Source: Chlorobium sp. N1 (lineage in GTDB: Bacteria; Bacteroidota; Chlorobiia; Chlorobiales; Chlorobiaceae). Taken from it: a DNA stretch of 64,000 bases. The position numbers were made by a program, and so were the translations under genes. The stretch spans positions 62,001 to 126,000 of the forward strand of contig NZ_SJPA01000005.1 of NCBI RefSeq assembly GCF_004332115.1. The letters are read 5' to 3'. This document shows, in pieces, positions 45,056 to 55,005 of the stretch (position 1 is the stretch's first letter; each line of letters starts with the position of its first letter). The notes under the pieces are model-generated. The model was not told where the DNA came from, made no database searches, and saw nothing but the letters and a program-made list of their open reading frames with translations.

Positions 45056-45853
45056 TCAGGAACTGATCGGGTATAAAAATCGCAACGGCTTGCCCCCTGC
45101 ATCGAGAGCCGAGGCCATATTGATATCTATTCCGTAGACGCGCTTCATATCTTCGGGATTGAGCGCATCGGTCGCGTTTTCCCACACTCGAAGCCCCCCG
45201 TCGACGATGGCGGCCACACGAGCCTCAAGCTGCAGGGCGTGTTCCGGCGAATGTGTCGCCATGGCGATGCCGATCCCGTACTGCGCAAGCTCTCGTATCT
45301 TGCGCAGCAGCAGTACCTGATTGCCGTAATCAAGGTTTGAGGACGGCTCGTCGAGAATCATCATCGAGGCCTCCTGCGCAAGGGCTCTGGCCAGCAGAAC
45401 CATCTGGCGTTCCCCTCCGCTGATTTCTGGAAACGGCCGTTCGGCAAGATGGCCGATTCCGAGCATTTCGATCGCCTGTTCGGCGATCTTCCGGTCATGG
45501 CTCCCGGGAGAAGCGAAAAGACCCAGATGGGCGGTTCTTCCGAAGAGCACGACATCCCTGACGCTGAAAGGAAACACTCCCTGATGGGCCTGTGGCACGT
45601 AAGCGACCATCCGTGCCCTTTCGATGGCGCTCCATCGATGCAGCGGCCGGCCATTCAGGCGGATAGTGCCTCCGATCGGCGCAATGAGGCCGAGCATCGT
45701 CCTGAACAGGGTCGTCTTTCCCCTTCCGTTCTGACCGATGAAACAGCATATCTCTCCGGTCCGCAGATCCATAGTGACGTTATCGACGACAATACGGGAA
45801 TCGTAGCCAACGCTCAGCCCGGAACACTCGATATGCTTCTCGTTCCTCTTCAT
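45056..45853 (-). CDS. ABC importer ATPase (FecE/BtuD family)
   Basis: A 265-residue ATPase: Walker A IGQNGRGKTTLFRTML, signature EISGGERQMVLLARALAQ, Walker B MMILDEPSSNLDYG, H-loop IAMATHSPEHALQL. The final residues (INMASALDAGGKPLRF) resemble ATPases of the corrinoid and iron-chelate group. It overlaps the permease stop (ATGA) and is followed 31 bases later by the binding protein. In this unit it lies behind de novo corrin-synthesis genes, which fits cobalt or corrinoid uptake. Confidence 0.88.
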   Translation of the reverse strand: MKRNEKHIECSGLSVGYDSRIVVDNVTMDLRTGEICCFIGQNGRGKTTLFRTMLGLIAPIGGTIRLNGRPLHRWSAIERARMVAYVPQAHQGVFPFSVRDVVLFGRTAHLGLFASPGSHDRKIAEQAIEMLGIGHLAERPFPEISGGERQMVLLARALAQEASMMILDEPSSNLDYGNQVLLLRKIRELAQYGIGIAMATHSPEHALQLEARVAAIVDGGLRVWENATDALNPEDMKRVYGIDINMASALDAGGKPLRFLYPISS

Positions 45854-46863
45854 GTAAGTTTGCGCGACGATGATTTGAGAATGAAAATGAAGAACGGGGC
45901 GCCAACAAGAGCGGTGACGATACCGATAGGAATCTCTATGGAGAGCAGCGTACGGGCGATGGCGTCGAACACAAGCAGAAGCATCCCGCCGAGCAGAAAG
46001 GAGAGCGGAAGCAGCAAACGGTGGTCGGGCCCGACCAGCAGTCGTGCAGCATGGGGAACAAGCAGGCCCACCCAGCCGATGAGGCCGCTGATTGAGATGA
46101 CGCTGGCCGTAATGAGCGACGAAGCAACGACAGTGGCGAATCGAACGACCTTCACATTGACGCCAAGCGAGCGGGCATCGTCCTCGCCGAACGAGAGGAT
46201 ATTGAGCCGCCAGCTCATGAGGAGAAGCGGCAGTATGCCGATGCAGAGAAACGGCAGGACCGCCCTCAGATCGGCCATGCGGATATCGGCAAGGCTACCC
46301 ATGAGCCAGTAGGTGATGGTCGGGAGTTTGCTTTCCGGATCGGCAACATATTTCATCAGGGAGATCAGCGCAGTGAAGACGGCGGAGATGACCATACCCG
46401 AAAGCACCAGCACAAGAACGCCTTCGTGCCGCTTTGCGGCGGCCTTTGCAACCGTAACGGCAAGGAGCACCGCCCCCAGGCCGCCGAGAAAGGCCGAGAC
46501 CTGGACCGCGATTACCGGCAGGGAGAGCAGAATGGCGAGCGCCGCCCCGAATCCGGCTCCGGAGCTGACGCCGAGGATATCGGGACTCACCATGGGATTG
46601 CGGAAAAGTCCCTGGTAGGCGGCGCCTGCGAGCGACAGCGCTCCTCCGACGAGCAGTGCTCCGATGATCCGGGGAAGACGGATGGAGAAAAGCACCGTGG
46701 CATGCACAGGCTCGTCTCCGGAACCATCGAGGACTAACGCCAGAAGCGTTTCGGGGGGAACGGGATACCGCCCGACAAGCAGAGAAACAACGACCAGGAG
46801 CGCAAGCAGCAAAAGCGCTCCGAGATATATCGCTGTCGGGTTTCGGTCAATCGGCAGGCTCAT
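45850..46863 (-). CDS. ABC importer permease (FecCD/BtuC family)
   Basis: A 337-residue permease from the ATG at 46863 (an ATG at 46923 would add 20 residues and leave only 6 bases to the preceding gene). About ten membrane helices; ALSLAGAAYQGLFRNPMVSPDILGVSSGAGFGAAL and GLIGWVGLLVPHAARLLVGPDHRLLLPLSFLLGG are the conserved FecCD segments, and SIEIPIGIVTALVGAPFFIFIL ends the protein. It differs from the BtuC at 32930 and forms a second FecBCD-type importer with the downstream genes. Confidence 0.87.
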   Translation of the reverse strand: MSLPIDRNPTAIYLGALLLLALLVVVSLLVGRYPVPPETLLALVLDGSGDEPVHATVLFSIRLPRIIGALLVGGALSLAGAAYQGLFRNPMVSPDILGVSSGAGFGAALAILLSLPVIAVQVSAFLGGLGAVLLAVTVAKAAAKRHEGVLVLVLSGMVISAVFTALISLMKYVADPESKLPTITYWLMGSLADIRMADLRAVLPFLCIGILPLLLMSWRLNILSFGEDDARSLGVNVKVVRFATVVASSLITASVISISGLIGWVGLLVPHAARLLVGPDHRLLLPLSFLLGGMLLLVFDAIARTLLSIEIPIGIVTALVGAPFFIFILKSSSRKLT

Positions 46864-46929
46864 GCGGCATCTATTCCGGTATGGTGTTGCATCAAAAAAG
46901 GGGGACTTTACAGCATCTCGCATCTCAAC

Positions 46930-48795
46930 TCAGCGATTCATGACCAGCATATGTCCTTCGATATCGAGAAGAACGAACGTAAGGGGGATCTCGGGAAGCC
47001 AGCGCCGGCAGCTCTCGACACAGGCTTCCGCCAGCCGCTCATAAAACGGCTCTCCAGCCCTGAACGGCAGGATCTCGGTCATGGAACGGACAAGCTTCAG
47101 ATCATTGAGCCGCAGACAGACCTCTTCGCCGTAGCCGGCCCTGCGGGCCAGATCGCCAAGTCGTTCGGGCCGCAACGGGACGGTTCTGCTTGAGAGGTCG
47201 GGCTCCCCTGCGGCCAGCTTTGTCGCCTTGGCAAGCATCACGGCAACATATACCCGCTCAAAGCCCCCCTGCTCTCCGACGGCCTTGAGCGCCCGTGCGA
47301 TGAAATTCCCGTAATGGACGCAGCCTCGGGCATCCAGGCCGGAATAGCGGTCACGCAGCATACGCTCGCTCCGCAATCCCGATGTCAGGGCAATCTCACG
47401 GCAGCCGTTGGCACCGGTGACATGGATCGCCTGGCGGATGCTGGCGATCCATGCATCCATCGAATACGGGACGACCTCTCCGGTGGTGCCTATGATCGAA
47501 ATCCCGTCGAGAATGCCGAGGCGCGGGTTCATCGTTTTTTTTGCAGCTTCGGACCCTCCGGCGACGGAGATCTTCACGGACACGGCCGACTCCACATCGC
47601 TCATGCGAAGCGCTGCCACCACCTCGTCCCGTATCATCCTTCGGGGCACCGGATTGATGGCCGGCTCTCCCGGCGGGATCTCCAGGCCGGGCAGCGTTAC
47701 CCGCCCGACCCCCTCCCCCTGGAGAAACTCCACCGATTCCGGCTCGCCTCCGATCAGGCTGACTTCGCTCGAAATCAGAAGCCCGTGGGTGACATCCGGA
47801 TCGTCTCCGCCGTCTTTGCGCACGGAGCACCGAGCCGATCCTCCGGAGAAGATGGGTTCTTCTATTACGAAGCGCGCCTTCTTCCCTGAAGGCAGCGTTA
47901 GGAGCACCTCTTCAGGAAACCGCCCTTTGAGCAGCGCCTGCATGGCGGCCCGCGTTGCCGCAGCCGCCGTCGCTCCGGTTGTATAGCCTTTCCTGAGGGC
48001 TGCGGGCATCGGATGGGATTGCAGCTCGCCCTGCAAAACTTTTTCGAGCTCGCTGTCGGAAAAGAGCCTCGTCCGCCATGGCGGCACCGGAGGGCGGGTG
48101 ATCACAATTGCCGGGATATCCCGCCGGGATGCGGCCTCGAGCTTGTCGCCGAGGTACCCGCTTGCGCCGCTCTCCTTTGTCAGGAGACAGTCGACACCGA
48201 ACCGGTCGATAAGCTCGACGAACGCATCCGGACCGGCCTCGGGCATCTCCTTGATGAGCCACTTCTCAGGGATGCCTTCGCTGCGCGCCGCTTCGATCGA
48301 CGAGGTTCGGGGAAGAATGCGGAAGAGCGTTTTCCGTCCCGACCACCAGCGCCGCAGCGGACCGATAGACTGAACACCGGTCAGCGCCAGCAGGACCGAA
48401 GGCCGCAGGCGCTCGAGCGTCGCCAGCGCCTCCCCAAAATCAGCAGCCCTGTGGATGCCCGGGAATTCAAGAAGTTGGTCGGCGGAAGGATCCCGGCTCC
48501 TGTCATAGCGTATCAGTCGCACTCCCCTTGCGCTGCATGCGTCGTATACCGTCTGATGGAGTGCAGCGGCAAAGGGGTGGGCGGCATCGATGACGAGCCC
48601 GAAGGGGCGTTCATCAAGAAGGGCCTCCAGCGCGGAGCGATCGAGCGGACCATGGCGGAACTCGCCGTGAACGGTCTGGAAAGGCTCTACGCGCTCCTTC
48701 GTGGAGTACAGGAACGGCATCCCGAGCCTGTCGAGCAGGAATGCCGTCCTCCGTCCCTCGGTCGTTCCCCCGAACACCAGCGTCATTCCGGCCAT
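46930..48795 (-). CDS. cbiJD: Fused precorrin-6A reductase and cobalt-precorrin-5B methyltransferase (CbiJ-CbiD)
   Basis: A 621-residue fusion starting at MAGMTLVFGGTTEGRR (ATG at 48795). Residues about 1-250 are CbiJ/CobK (GLVIDAAHPFAAALHQTVYDAC, LLTKESGASGYLGDKLEAA), which reduces the corrin ring. Residues about 257-621 are CbiD (LRKGYTTGATAAAATRAAMQAL, PINPVPRRMI-type GEPAINPVPRRMIRDEV, LDGISIIGTTGEVVPYSMDAW), which methylates C-1. These are successive steps of the oxygen-independent route. The gene follows the cbiGF stop after one base. The fused order is reductase then methyltransferase. Confidence 0.93.
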   Translation of the reverse strand: MAGMTLVFGGTTEGRRTAFLLDRLGMPFLYSTKERVEPFQTVHGEFRHGPLDRSALEALLDERPFGLVIDAAHPFAAALHQTVYDACSARGVRLIRYDRSRDPSADQLLEFPGIHRAADFGEALATLERLRPSVLLALTGVQSIGPLRRWWSGRKTLFRILPRTSSIEAARSEGIPEKWLIKEMPEAGPDAFVELIDRFGVDCLLTKESGASGYLGDKLEAASRRDIPAIVITRPPVPPWRTRLFSDSELEKVLQGELQSHPMPAALRKGYTTGATAAAATRAAMQALLKGRFPEEVLLTLPSGKKARFVIEEPIFSGGSARCSVRKDGGDDPDVTHGLLISSEVSLIGGEPESVEFLQGEGVGRVTLPGLEIPPGEPAINPVPRRMIRDEVVAALRMSDVESAVSVKISVAGGSEAAKKTMNPRLGILDGISIIGTTGEVVPYSMDAWIASIRQAIHVTGANGCREIALTSGLRSERMLRDRYSGLDARGCVHYGNFIARALKAVGEQGGFERVYVAVMLAKATKLAAGEPDLSSRTVPLRPERLGDLARRAGYGEEVCLRLNDLKLVRSMTEILPFRAGEPFYERLAEACVESCRRWLPEIPLTFVLLDIEGHMLVMNR

Positions 48796-48796
48796 A

Positions 48797-50671
48797 TCAC
48801 TTCGAACATGCCGGTCTGAACCCATGGGCGAAGTCGGGGTCGTAGAGTTTCGATCGATTCATTCGGGCTCCGATCGCCTCGCCCACAACAATCAGCACCT
48901 GACGGGATTTGCCGCTTCTGCGGATCAGCTCTGCCAGTGAAGAGAGCTCTGCCCGCCAGACCTGCTGATCCTCCCATCCGATCCGGTAGCAGACGGCAAC
49001 CGGAGTATCCGGTGGATAATGCTCGAGTAGATCTGCCTGGACCTCGTCGCCCCATTCCGCGCTGAGATAGATGCACATGGTCGCCCTTGATCGTGCGAGC
49101 TCGGAGAGTTTTTCCTTTTCTGGTACCGGCGTGCGGCCGTTGCCGCGCGTCAGAATGATGGTCTGCACCTTTTCGGGAACGGTGAATTGCGACTTCAGCA
49201 CGGCGGCCGCTGCCTGGAACGAGGAGACGCCCGGCACAATTTCGTACTCCATCCCCTCCCGGTCGAAGTACGCCATCTGCTCCTGGATGGCACCGTAGAT
49301 CGAAGGATCGCCGGTGTGGAGACGGACGATGAACCCGCCCTTCCTGTAGCATTCGGCCATCAGTTCAAACTGCTCCTCAAGGGACATCGAAGCCGAGCTT
49401 CTCACCAGGGCTCCGGATTTTGCGCACCAGGTCAGTTTTTCGGGAACCAGGCTCCCGGCATAGAGGATCAGGTCCGCCTGCTGCAGATACTCCTTCCCCC
49501 TGACCGTCACCAGATCGGGATCACCCGGTCCGGCCCCGACGATGGCGATGCGCCCCCGTCGCATCGCCGCATGCAGCATGCTCACGGCAAAGGTGTAGTG
49601 GCGTGCCGTCCCCTCAGGAACATCCTGCATGGCGACCTTCTGTTTTTCGACCACCCATGCATCCCGGCCGGAAAGCAGCGCCGATGTGGCTTCAGCAACA
49701 CTGTGGATCCCTGTTTTGGCAAAGACCACCTCGGATGGATTCGGAACGGAGGCGACCGCCTCGAGCTTTTCGGGGGGAAAGCCCTGGAGAGGGAGCCCCC
49801 GCTGTTGCGCAAAAGCAAGGAATGCGGCTTCGTCCATCTTGAAATCGACCGAGCCGACGGCCTTGATGGAGTTGACGGAAAGGCCCGTTTCTGCAAAACG
49901 TTTCTCGAACGAGTCCAGAAAACGGAGAGGATCTATCCCCCGTTCGGAACCGAGCCCGAGACAAAGCACTTTCGGGCGGTAGAACACCACCTGAACGGGA
50001 GGGTCGTACAGAAACGGCGTAACGGCAAGTAACAGGCTGCAGCGGCTGAAATCCGCATCCTCGTAGCGGTAGACGACCTGAACGAACGGAGGGGCACTGC
50101 GTTCAAGGCGATCGGTGAGGGCGTCCCGGGATTCGAGGAGAAGAACCGTAGGCTCATGGTTGACGAAGGCGGCAATTGCGGAGGTCATGGTCTGCCCGCT
50201 CGCTGCCGGCGCGAATTCGATCGTCCAGCCTTCACCTCTACCGAGGACATCGAGCGGCCAGAGCCCCTGCACGTCGCTGGAAGTGGTCGCCACCACCTCG
50301 GCGCCGAGAAGCCGCGCAACCCGCGAGGCCAGCTCTCCGCCCCCTCCCACATGCCCGGAAACAACCGGCAGGACGAACCGGCCGGCCTCATCGCAATTGA
50401 GCACCGCCGGATCTTTGGATTTGCTTTCAAGCACCGGGGCGATGGATCGGACGCAGATACCGAGCGAGCCGATGAAGAGAAAGGCGTCGAAGCGGGAGAA
50501 GGAATCGCGAACGAAACCGGGAATCGATTCCACCGTCTCGACGCCGTCTGCACGACGTGTCGAATAGAGGCGACAGTCTGCGGCAGTGGCGCCGGAAAGC
50601 AGTCCGCAAAGAAGTCTTCCAAGACGGATTCCGCCGTCGGAAGAGGCGATGATGGCAATGGAGGAGAACAT
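48797..50671 (-). CDS. cbiGF: Fused cobalt-precorrin-5A hydrolase and precorrin-4 methyltransferase (CbiG-CbiF)
   Basis: A 624-residue fusion. Residues about 1-350 are Cbi[49 protein letters not shown], and a C-terminal half with [24 protein letters not shown] and [20 protein letters not shown]. Residues about 365-624 are CbiF/Cob[73 protein letters not shown]. CbiF methylates C-11 and CbiG then opens the ring and removes acetaldehyde; the pair act in sequence. Confidence 0.95.
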   Translation of the reverse strand: MFSSIAIIASSDGGIRLGRLLCGLLSGATAADCRLYSTRRADGVETVESIPGFVRDSFSRFDAFLFIGSLGICVRSIAPVLESKSKDPAVLNCDEAGRFVLPVVSGHVGGGGELASRVARLLGAEVVATTSSDVQGLWPLDVLGRGEGWTIEFAPAASGQTMTSAIAAFVNHEPTVLLLESRDALTDRLERSAPPFVQVVYRYEDADFSRCSLLLAVTPFLYDPPVQVVFYRPKVLCLGLGSERGIDPLRFLDSFEKRFAETGLSVNSIKAVGSVDFKMDEAAFLAFAQQRGLPLQGFPPEKLEAVASVPNPSEVVFAKTGIHSVAEATSALLSGRDAWVVEKQKVAMQDVPEGTARHYTFAVSMLHAAMRRGRIAIVGAGPGDPDLVTVRGKEYLQQADLILYAGSLVPEKLTWCAKSGALVRSSASMSLEEQFELMAECYRKGGFIVRLHTGDPSIYGAIQEQMAYFDREGMEYEIVPGVSSFQAAAAVLKSQFTVPEKVQTIILTRGNGRTPVPEKEKLSELARSRATMCIYLSAEWGDEVQADLLEHYPPDTPVAVCYRIGWEDQQVWRAELSSLAELIRRSGKSRQVLIVVGEAIGARMNRSKLYDPDFAHGFRPACSK

Positions 50672-50684
50672 GCAACTCTTCAGG

Positions 50685-51896
50685 TTATAGGGGTGGTTTG
50701 ACGGCTTTCATGACGGCAATCGGGTTATGGCTGCCGAGACTCAATTCGAGGGGATCCCCAAGGCAGAAGCCGAGCTTTGCGGCAGTGGCCGCGAAAGCGT
50801 CCCTGCTCGAAGAGCGGACGGCATTCATGACGATCCGCCCTCCCGGGGAAAGATGTGCCGCTATGGCGGTGAAGACAGGTTCGAGGCGATCGCCGTGCCC
50901 GCCAATGAATGCCGCGTCGAGCTGGCCGTCCCCGGCGCAGCATGCGGCATGATCCTGCCGGAGGAAATCCCCCATCACCGTTGCGATGCCCGCAGCGCCG
51001 AAACGGCGGCTGTTGGCTTCGAGGATGGTATCGCATTCCGGACGTTTCTCGAATGCCGTTACTGCAAGGCGCGGAAACTGCAGCCGCGCTTCGATCGCGA
51101 CCGAACCGGTGCAGAAGCCCACATCCCAGAAACTCCGGGCACGGCCGAGCTCGAGGGCGGCGATTGCCGCCATCCTGAAAGGCATCTTCGTGATCATGTT
51201 CGGCCGTCCGGGCAGGCCATCGAAAAGTTCGTCAGGAATGCCGAACCATCGGGACGAGGGACGTTCTGAGAGAAGGATAAGGCAGTTGGGCATTGCGAAA
51301 TCCCGTTCTGAGGCCTCCCGGAGCGTGCACTCTACAACGGATTCGCGCTCACCTCCCAGCGCGACGCCAATGCGCATGGCATAGTTGCCATAACCGTAAT
51401 CGAGGAGCCGGCGCGCGATGGCTGCGGGGGTTTTCCGCTGATCGGTCAGCACGCCGACCAGCTCGTCGCCACGGATAAGGGCTTCATCGAGCTCTTGCCA
51501 GGCACGGCCGGTCAGTGAGACGTGGCGCATCCTCTGATAGGGGATCATACAGCGTCTTGCCAGGAGCTGCAGGGAATGCGGGGCGGGAAAACTGCGCAGG
51601 CGCGAATCGGGAAACCATTTCTGCAGGGTTGCGCCGAACCCGTAGAAGAACGGATCCCCGGATGCGAAAACCAGGACGGGTTCGCAGACCTCCTCCAGAG
51701 AGGTGCGCACAGCGCCGAGCGGCGGAGCGATGTTGATCCACCGATGAGGCCGGGGAAGAAGCCCGTCGACGATCTGGCGATGGCGCTCCCCTCCGGCAAA
51801 GACGGAGTGGGAGGCAATCGAAGCCCTCGCCTCTTCCTCGAGCGGCGGCACAGGGCTGTCGGTCAGGCCGATGAACGTAAAGCGCCTCCTAGACAT
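50685..51896 (-). CDS. cbiET: Fused precorrin-6B methyltransferase and decarboxylase (CbiE-CbiT)
   Basis: A 403-residue CobL-type protein. Residues about 1-205 are CbiE ([47 protein letters not shown]), which methylates C-5 and C-15. Residues about 215-403 are CbiT ([63 protein letters not shown]), which decarboxylates the acetate side chain. It overlaps the preceding cbiHC gene by 8 bases and precedes cbiGF by 13 bases. Confidence 0.96.
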   Translation of the reverse strand: MSRRRFTFIGLTDSPVPPLEEEARASIASHSVFAGGERHRQIVDGLLPRPHRWINIAPPLGAVRTSLEEVCEPVLVFASGDPFFYGFGATLQKWFPDSRLRSFPAPHSLQLLARRCMIPYQRMRHVSLTGRAWQELDEALIRGDELVGVLTDQRKTPAAIARRLLDYGYGNYAMRIGVALGGERESVVECTLREASERDFAMPNCLILLSERPSSRWFGIPDELFDGLPGRPNMITKMPFRMAAIAALELGRARSFWDVGFCTGSVAIEARLQFPRLAVTAFEKRPECDTILEANSRRFGAAGIATVMGDFLRQDHAACCAGDGQLDAAFIGGHGDRLEPVFTAIAAHLSPGGRIVMNAVRSSSRDAFAATAAKLGFCLGDPLELSLGSHNPIAVMKAVKPPL

Positions 51897-53313
51897 CGCG
51901 CCCCGGGTTCATGGCCGCCGCCTCATCGAGACTGAAGGCGGCATTGACGATCGTCGCGGCGATCCCGCTGCCTCCCTTTCTGCCTTCGATGACGGCAATG
52001 GGCGTGTTGCCGCATGCGGCTCTGAGCCGAAGCTTGGACTCGACGACATTGACGAACCCTACCGGTGCGCCGACGACTCCCATCGGCGCAAACGAAGTGC
52101 GGCGGAGCATCGAGGCCAGCTCGATCAGGGCCGTAGGCGCGTTGCCGACGACGTAAAGCGCATGGGGGTGTTCGCTGGCCGCAAGCCGCATGCCGGCCTG
52201 GCTCCGCGTGATTCCTTCTGCCTGCGCAAGCGCTGCGGTCCTCGGGTCGTTAAGGTAGCAGTAGACCGTGACTCCATACCGCTCCAGGGCCGCCTTGCGG
52301 ATGCCGGACTGCACCATCGTCACGTCAGTAACGATCTCCGCGCCCCCGGCCGACAGCCGCCCGTGCCAGTGGCGCAGGGCGCCGGGGGATGCATGGAACA
52401 ACTGCTCCATCTCGAAATCCGCTGTCGTATGAATGGTATGCATGACGGCCCATTTCGCATCCTCCTCGAGGTCGTTCCGCCTCATCAAACCGGCTATGGT
52501 CCTGAAACTGCCGCTCATGATGGCAGCGCCTACGGGCTTGCCTTCGGCATCATCTTCACGGTCGAAATAGCCCCGCGGAGTCAGGAAGAACTTTCCGCTT
52601 ATGCGGGAGCGCGAATTGCCGACGATCACGACCGTGAACATATCGACCCGTTCGCAATCGAAGCTCCCGAGGCTCGTCAGGCTGACCTCTTCATCATCCC
52701 TCGCGGCATTGCGCACGAGCGCGACGGGAGTGGAGGGGTCACGGTGGCGGAGAAAAAGCTCCCGAAACCGGTCCAGCTGCCAGAAGCGATCCCGGCTTTT
52801 CGGATTATAGACCGCTGTAACGAAGTCCGCGTAAGCCGCCGCCGAAATCCTTTTTTCTATCTGCTCCCACGGGGTCATCAGGTCGGAAAGGGAGATGGCG
52901 CAGAAATCGTGGCTTATCGGGGCGCCGAGGCGCGCGGCCGCGGCCTGGAATGCACTGATGCCAGGGAGAACCTCGATATGAGGATCACCGTGTTCCCCGC
53001 GCTCATGAAGTTCAATGATAAGGGGGGCCATCCCGTAGATACCCGCATCGCCGGAACTGACCACGACGACCCGCTTGCCTTCAGCGGCAAGCGCGAACGC
53101 CTGCTCGGCTCGGTCCCTTTCTCGAGTCATACCGCTCGAAAACGTCTCTGCGGACTCCGGGATGAGGTGCTCGATGCCCTTCATGTAGCCGCTGTAGCCG
53201 ACGACCGCGTCGGCAGTACCGAGAGCATCGAGCACCTGGGGGGTCGTCATGGATGCATCGCCGGGACCCAGACCGACGACGGTGATTTTGCCTTGCATGC
53301 GAGAGTGGTTCAT
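51889..53313 (-). CDS. cbiHC: Fused precorrin-3B methyltransferase and precorrin-8X methylmutase (CbiH-CbiC)
   Basis: A 474-residue fusion. Residues about 1-245 are CbiH/CobJ: TVVGLGPGDASMTTPQVLDAL, SSGDAGIYGMAPLIIEL, EVLPGISAFQAAAARLGAPISHDFCAISLSDLMTPW, TAVYNPKSRDRFWQL. Residues about 265-474 are CbiC/CobH: RRNDLEEDAKWAVMHTIHTTADFEME, VTDVTMVQSGIRKAAL, APMGVVGAPVGFVNVVESK. CbiH methylates C-17 and contracts the ring; CbiC later moves a methyl group to C-12, so the two are not neighbouring steps. It overlaps cobI by four bases. Confidence 0.95.
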   Translation of the reverse strand: MNHSRMQGKITVVGLGPGDASMTTPQVLDALGTADAVVGYSGYMKGIEHLIPESAETFSSGMTRERDRAEQAFALAAEGKRVVVVSSGDAGIYGMAPLIIELHERGEHGDPHIEVLPGISAFQAAAARLGAPISHDFCAISLSDLMTPWEQIEKRISAAAYADFVTAVYNPKSRDRFWQLDRFRELFLRHRDPSTPVALVRNAARDDEEVSLTSLGSFDCERVDMFTVVIVGNSRSRISGKFFLTPRGYFDREDDAEGKPVGAAIMSGSFRTIAGLMRRNDLEEDAKWAVMHTIHTTADFEMEQLFHASPGALRHWHGRLSAGGAEIVTDVTMVQSGIRKAALERYGVTVYCYLNDPRTAALAQAEGITRSQAGMRLAASEHPHALYVVGNAPTALIELASMLRRTSFAPMGVVGAPVGFVNVVESKLRLRAACGNTPIAVIEGRKGGSGIAATIVNAAFSLDEAAAMNPGRDV

Positions 53314-54047
53314 GATTTATCGTTGCTCCATCGTCTCGAACAGACGAGGAGAGAGAAATAGGGTATGGTACGACCCCTGAGGGCCTCCGTATCGGTAGCA
53401 AGGAACTCCCCCGCCATCCCGATCTTCTCGGCATAGAGGAACGGCTTTCCGTTACGCTCGAGAAACGCAAACACCTCGTCACGCACCGTGGAGAGCTTCA
53501 TCACCACTACCGTATCGTGCATGGCGAGTGCGGAATCAAGCTCGTCAAGCGACTCTATCTGGGCAAGCACGGCAACGCTGTCGTCATGCAGGGAGAGGGG
53601 CAGGCGGGCTGCCGAACCGGCGGCTATGAACGCCGGAATTCCTGGGGTCATCGAACAATCGAGCCCGTCGGCAAGGGCGCGCTCCACGATGGCCGAGGCG
53701 GTGCTGTAGAACCCTCCGTCCCCGACGCTGACGACCGTGACGTCGAGGCCCTCTGCGACAGCCGCCCTCATGGAGGCGTACGCTTCGTCATAGCACTCTT
53801 CAGCCGCTCCCCTCGAGCGCGACATGGGGACATATATGCCGCGGAGGCGAGAAGCGTCAAGATCGCACTTCATGAGTATATCGTAGGCAATGCCGATAAC
53901 CACGCCTGAAGCGTCAACCGTACCGGGATAGTAGACGAGGTCAGCTTCGCGGAGCTGGCGGAGGGCTTTCACGGTAATGAGCTCCGGGTCTCCGGGTCCG
54001 AGGGAGACGCTCGTGATGCGGCCCCTTTTCTGTATTGTGTCGCTCAT
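53310..54047 (-). CDS. cobI: Cobalt-precorrin-2 C20-methyltransferase
   Basis: A 245-residue methyltransferase (also called cbiL), from the ATG at 54047, which overlaps the cbiK stop (ATGA). The first lobe has ITSVSLGPGDPELITVKALRQL, the later part TVVSVGDGGFYSTASAIVERA, DCSMTPGIPAFIAAGSAARLPLSLHDDSVAVLAQIE and HDTVVVMKLSTVRDEV, all typical of CbiL/CobI. It adds the C-20 methyl group to cobalt-precorrin-2. Length is normal. Confidence 0.94.
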   Translation of the reverse strand: MSDTIQKRGRITSVSLGPGDPELITVKALRQLREADLVYYPGTVDASGVVIGIAYDILMKCDLDASRLRGIYVPMSRSRGAAEECYDEAYASMRAAVAEGLDVTVVSVGDGGFYSTASAIVERALADGLDCSMTPGIPAFIAAGSAARLPLSLHDDSVAVLAQIESLDELDSALAMHDTVVVMKLSTVRDEVFAFLERNGKPFLYAEKIGMAGEFLATDTEALRGRTIPYFSLLVCSRRWSNDKS

Positions 54048-54997
54048 GGATGCGGGTTGTTCTCTACTGGTTCCGAAACGAGGTCGATGCCGTTGTCGGT
54101 CGCCGTTTCCAGGATCCTTTTGGCAAAGATCGATGCAAACCGGTCGTCGGCGCCAAGACCCTCCATACGGGTTTCGACCCGGTATCCGGCAGCCTCGAAC
54201 GCACCTTTCCATGAATCGGGACCATCGTCGGCGATATCGTTGTGAGCATGGTCGCCGGCTGTGATCATGAACGGACGGAGAATGACGTTCCTGCGGCCGG
54301 ATGAGGCAAGATCGCCGAGGATATCCTCGATCCCGGGACGCCCCTCGACAACACCGATATGGATGCTGGCATCAGGCCAGGCCTCACGCATTGCCCGGCA
54401 TGTCTCGCTGAATGCGCTGGACGAGAAAAAATCGTTGCCGTGCGCAACGTAGACCATAGCGGCATCCTTCTGCTTCGAACGCTCGATATCCTCACCGAAC
54501 AGAGCGACCACCTCCTCGATATCATCACTGTAATCGTGCTCGATGCCCCAGGTGCCGAGCGCAGGACGGGAGAGGACGACCTTCTCGAAAGGCTGCCAGG
54601 CACGCTTGACCGTCCGTATCGACTGCATGGCCCTGATGTAGGACTTCAGGTCCTCGAACTGCTCGCCATGGTACATGTGGGTAGGCTGGACGATGATGGT
54701 CCTGTAGTTGGCGTCCTGAAGGTTGCCGATGGCGCCGAGAAGCCCCTGTATGTTGAGAAATTCTTCTGTAACGCCTTCGGCTATCCACTTCTCGGGCTTC
54801 CGCCGCCTGACCCGCCAGGTGTTGCGGACCATGTTCGAGGTGAAGCATATCCTGGTCTCCACACCGGGGATCTCCGCCATGATCCGCTGCTTGATGTTGT
54901 CGAGCGATGGAAGAGCCGACGGATAGGTGGTCCCGAAATGGGCGATCAGTATCGCTTTCTTGTTAATCTGGCGGCGTTTCTTGTGATGTTTCTCCAT
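54044..54997 (-). CDS. cbiK: Sirohydrochlorin cobaltochelatase
   Basis: A 317-residue CbiK that inserts cobalt into sirohydrochlorin, the first dedicated step of the oxygen-independent route. IAHFGTTYPSALPSLDNIKQRI at the N-terminus, AVVYVAHGND-type MVYVAHGNDFFSSSAFSE and MITAGDHAHNDIADDGPDSWK hold the histidines that bind the metal (His in VAHGND and in GDHAHND), matching Salmonella CbiK. A short lysine-rich N-terminal stretch (MEKHHKKRRQINKK) precedes the domain. It lies 8 bases after cobA. Confidence 0.95.
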   Translation of the reverse strand: MEKHHKKRRQINKKAILIAHFGTTYPSALPSLDNIKQRIMAEIPGVETRICFTSNMVRNTWRVRRRKPEKWIAEGVTEEFLNIQGLLGAIGNLQDANYRTIIVQPTHMYHGEQFEDLKSYIRAMQSIRTVKRAWQPFEKVVLSRPALGTWGIEHDYSDDIEEVVALFGEDIERSKQKDAAMVYVAHGNDFFSSSAFSETCRAMREAWPDASIHIGVVEGRPGIEDILGDLASSGRRNVILRPFMITAGDHAHNDIADDGPDSWKGAFEAAGYRVETRMEGLGADDRFASIFAKRILETATDNGIDLVSEPVENNPHP

Positions 54998-55005
54998 ATG
55001 GATTG

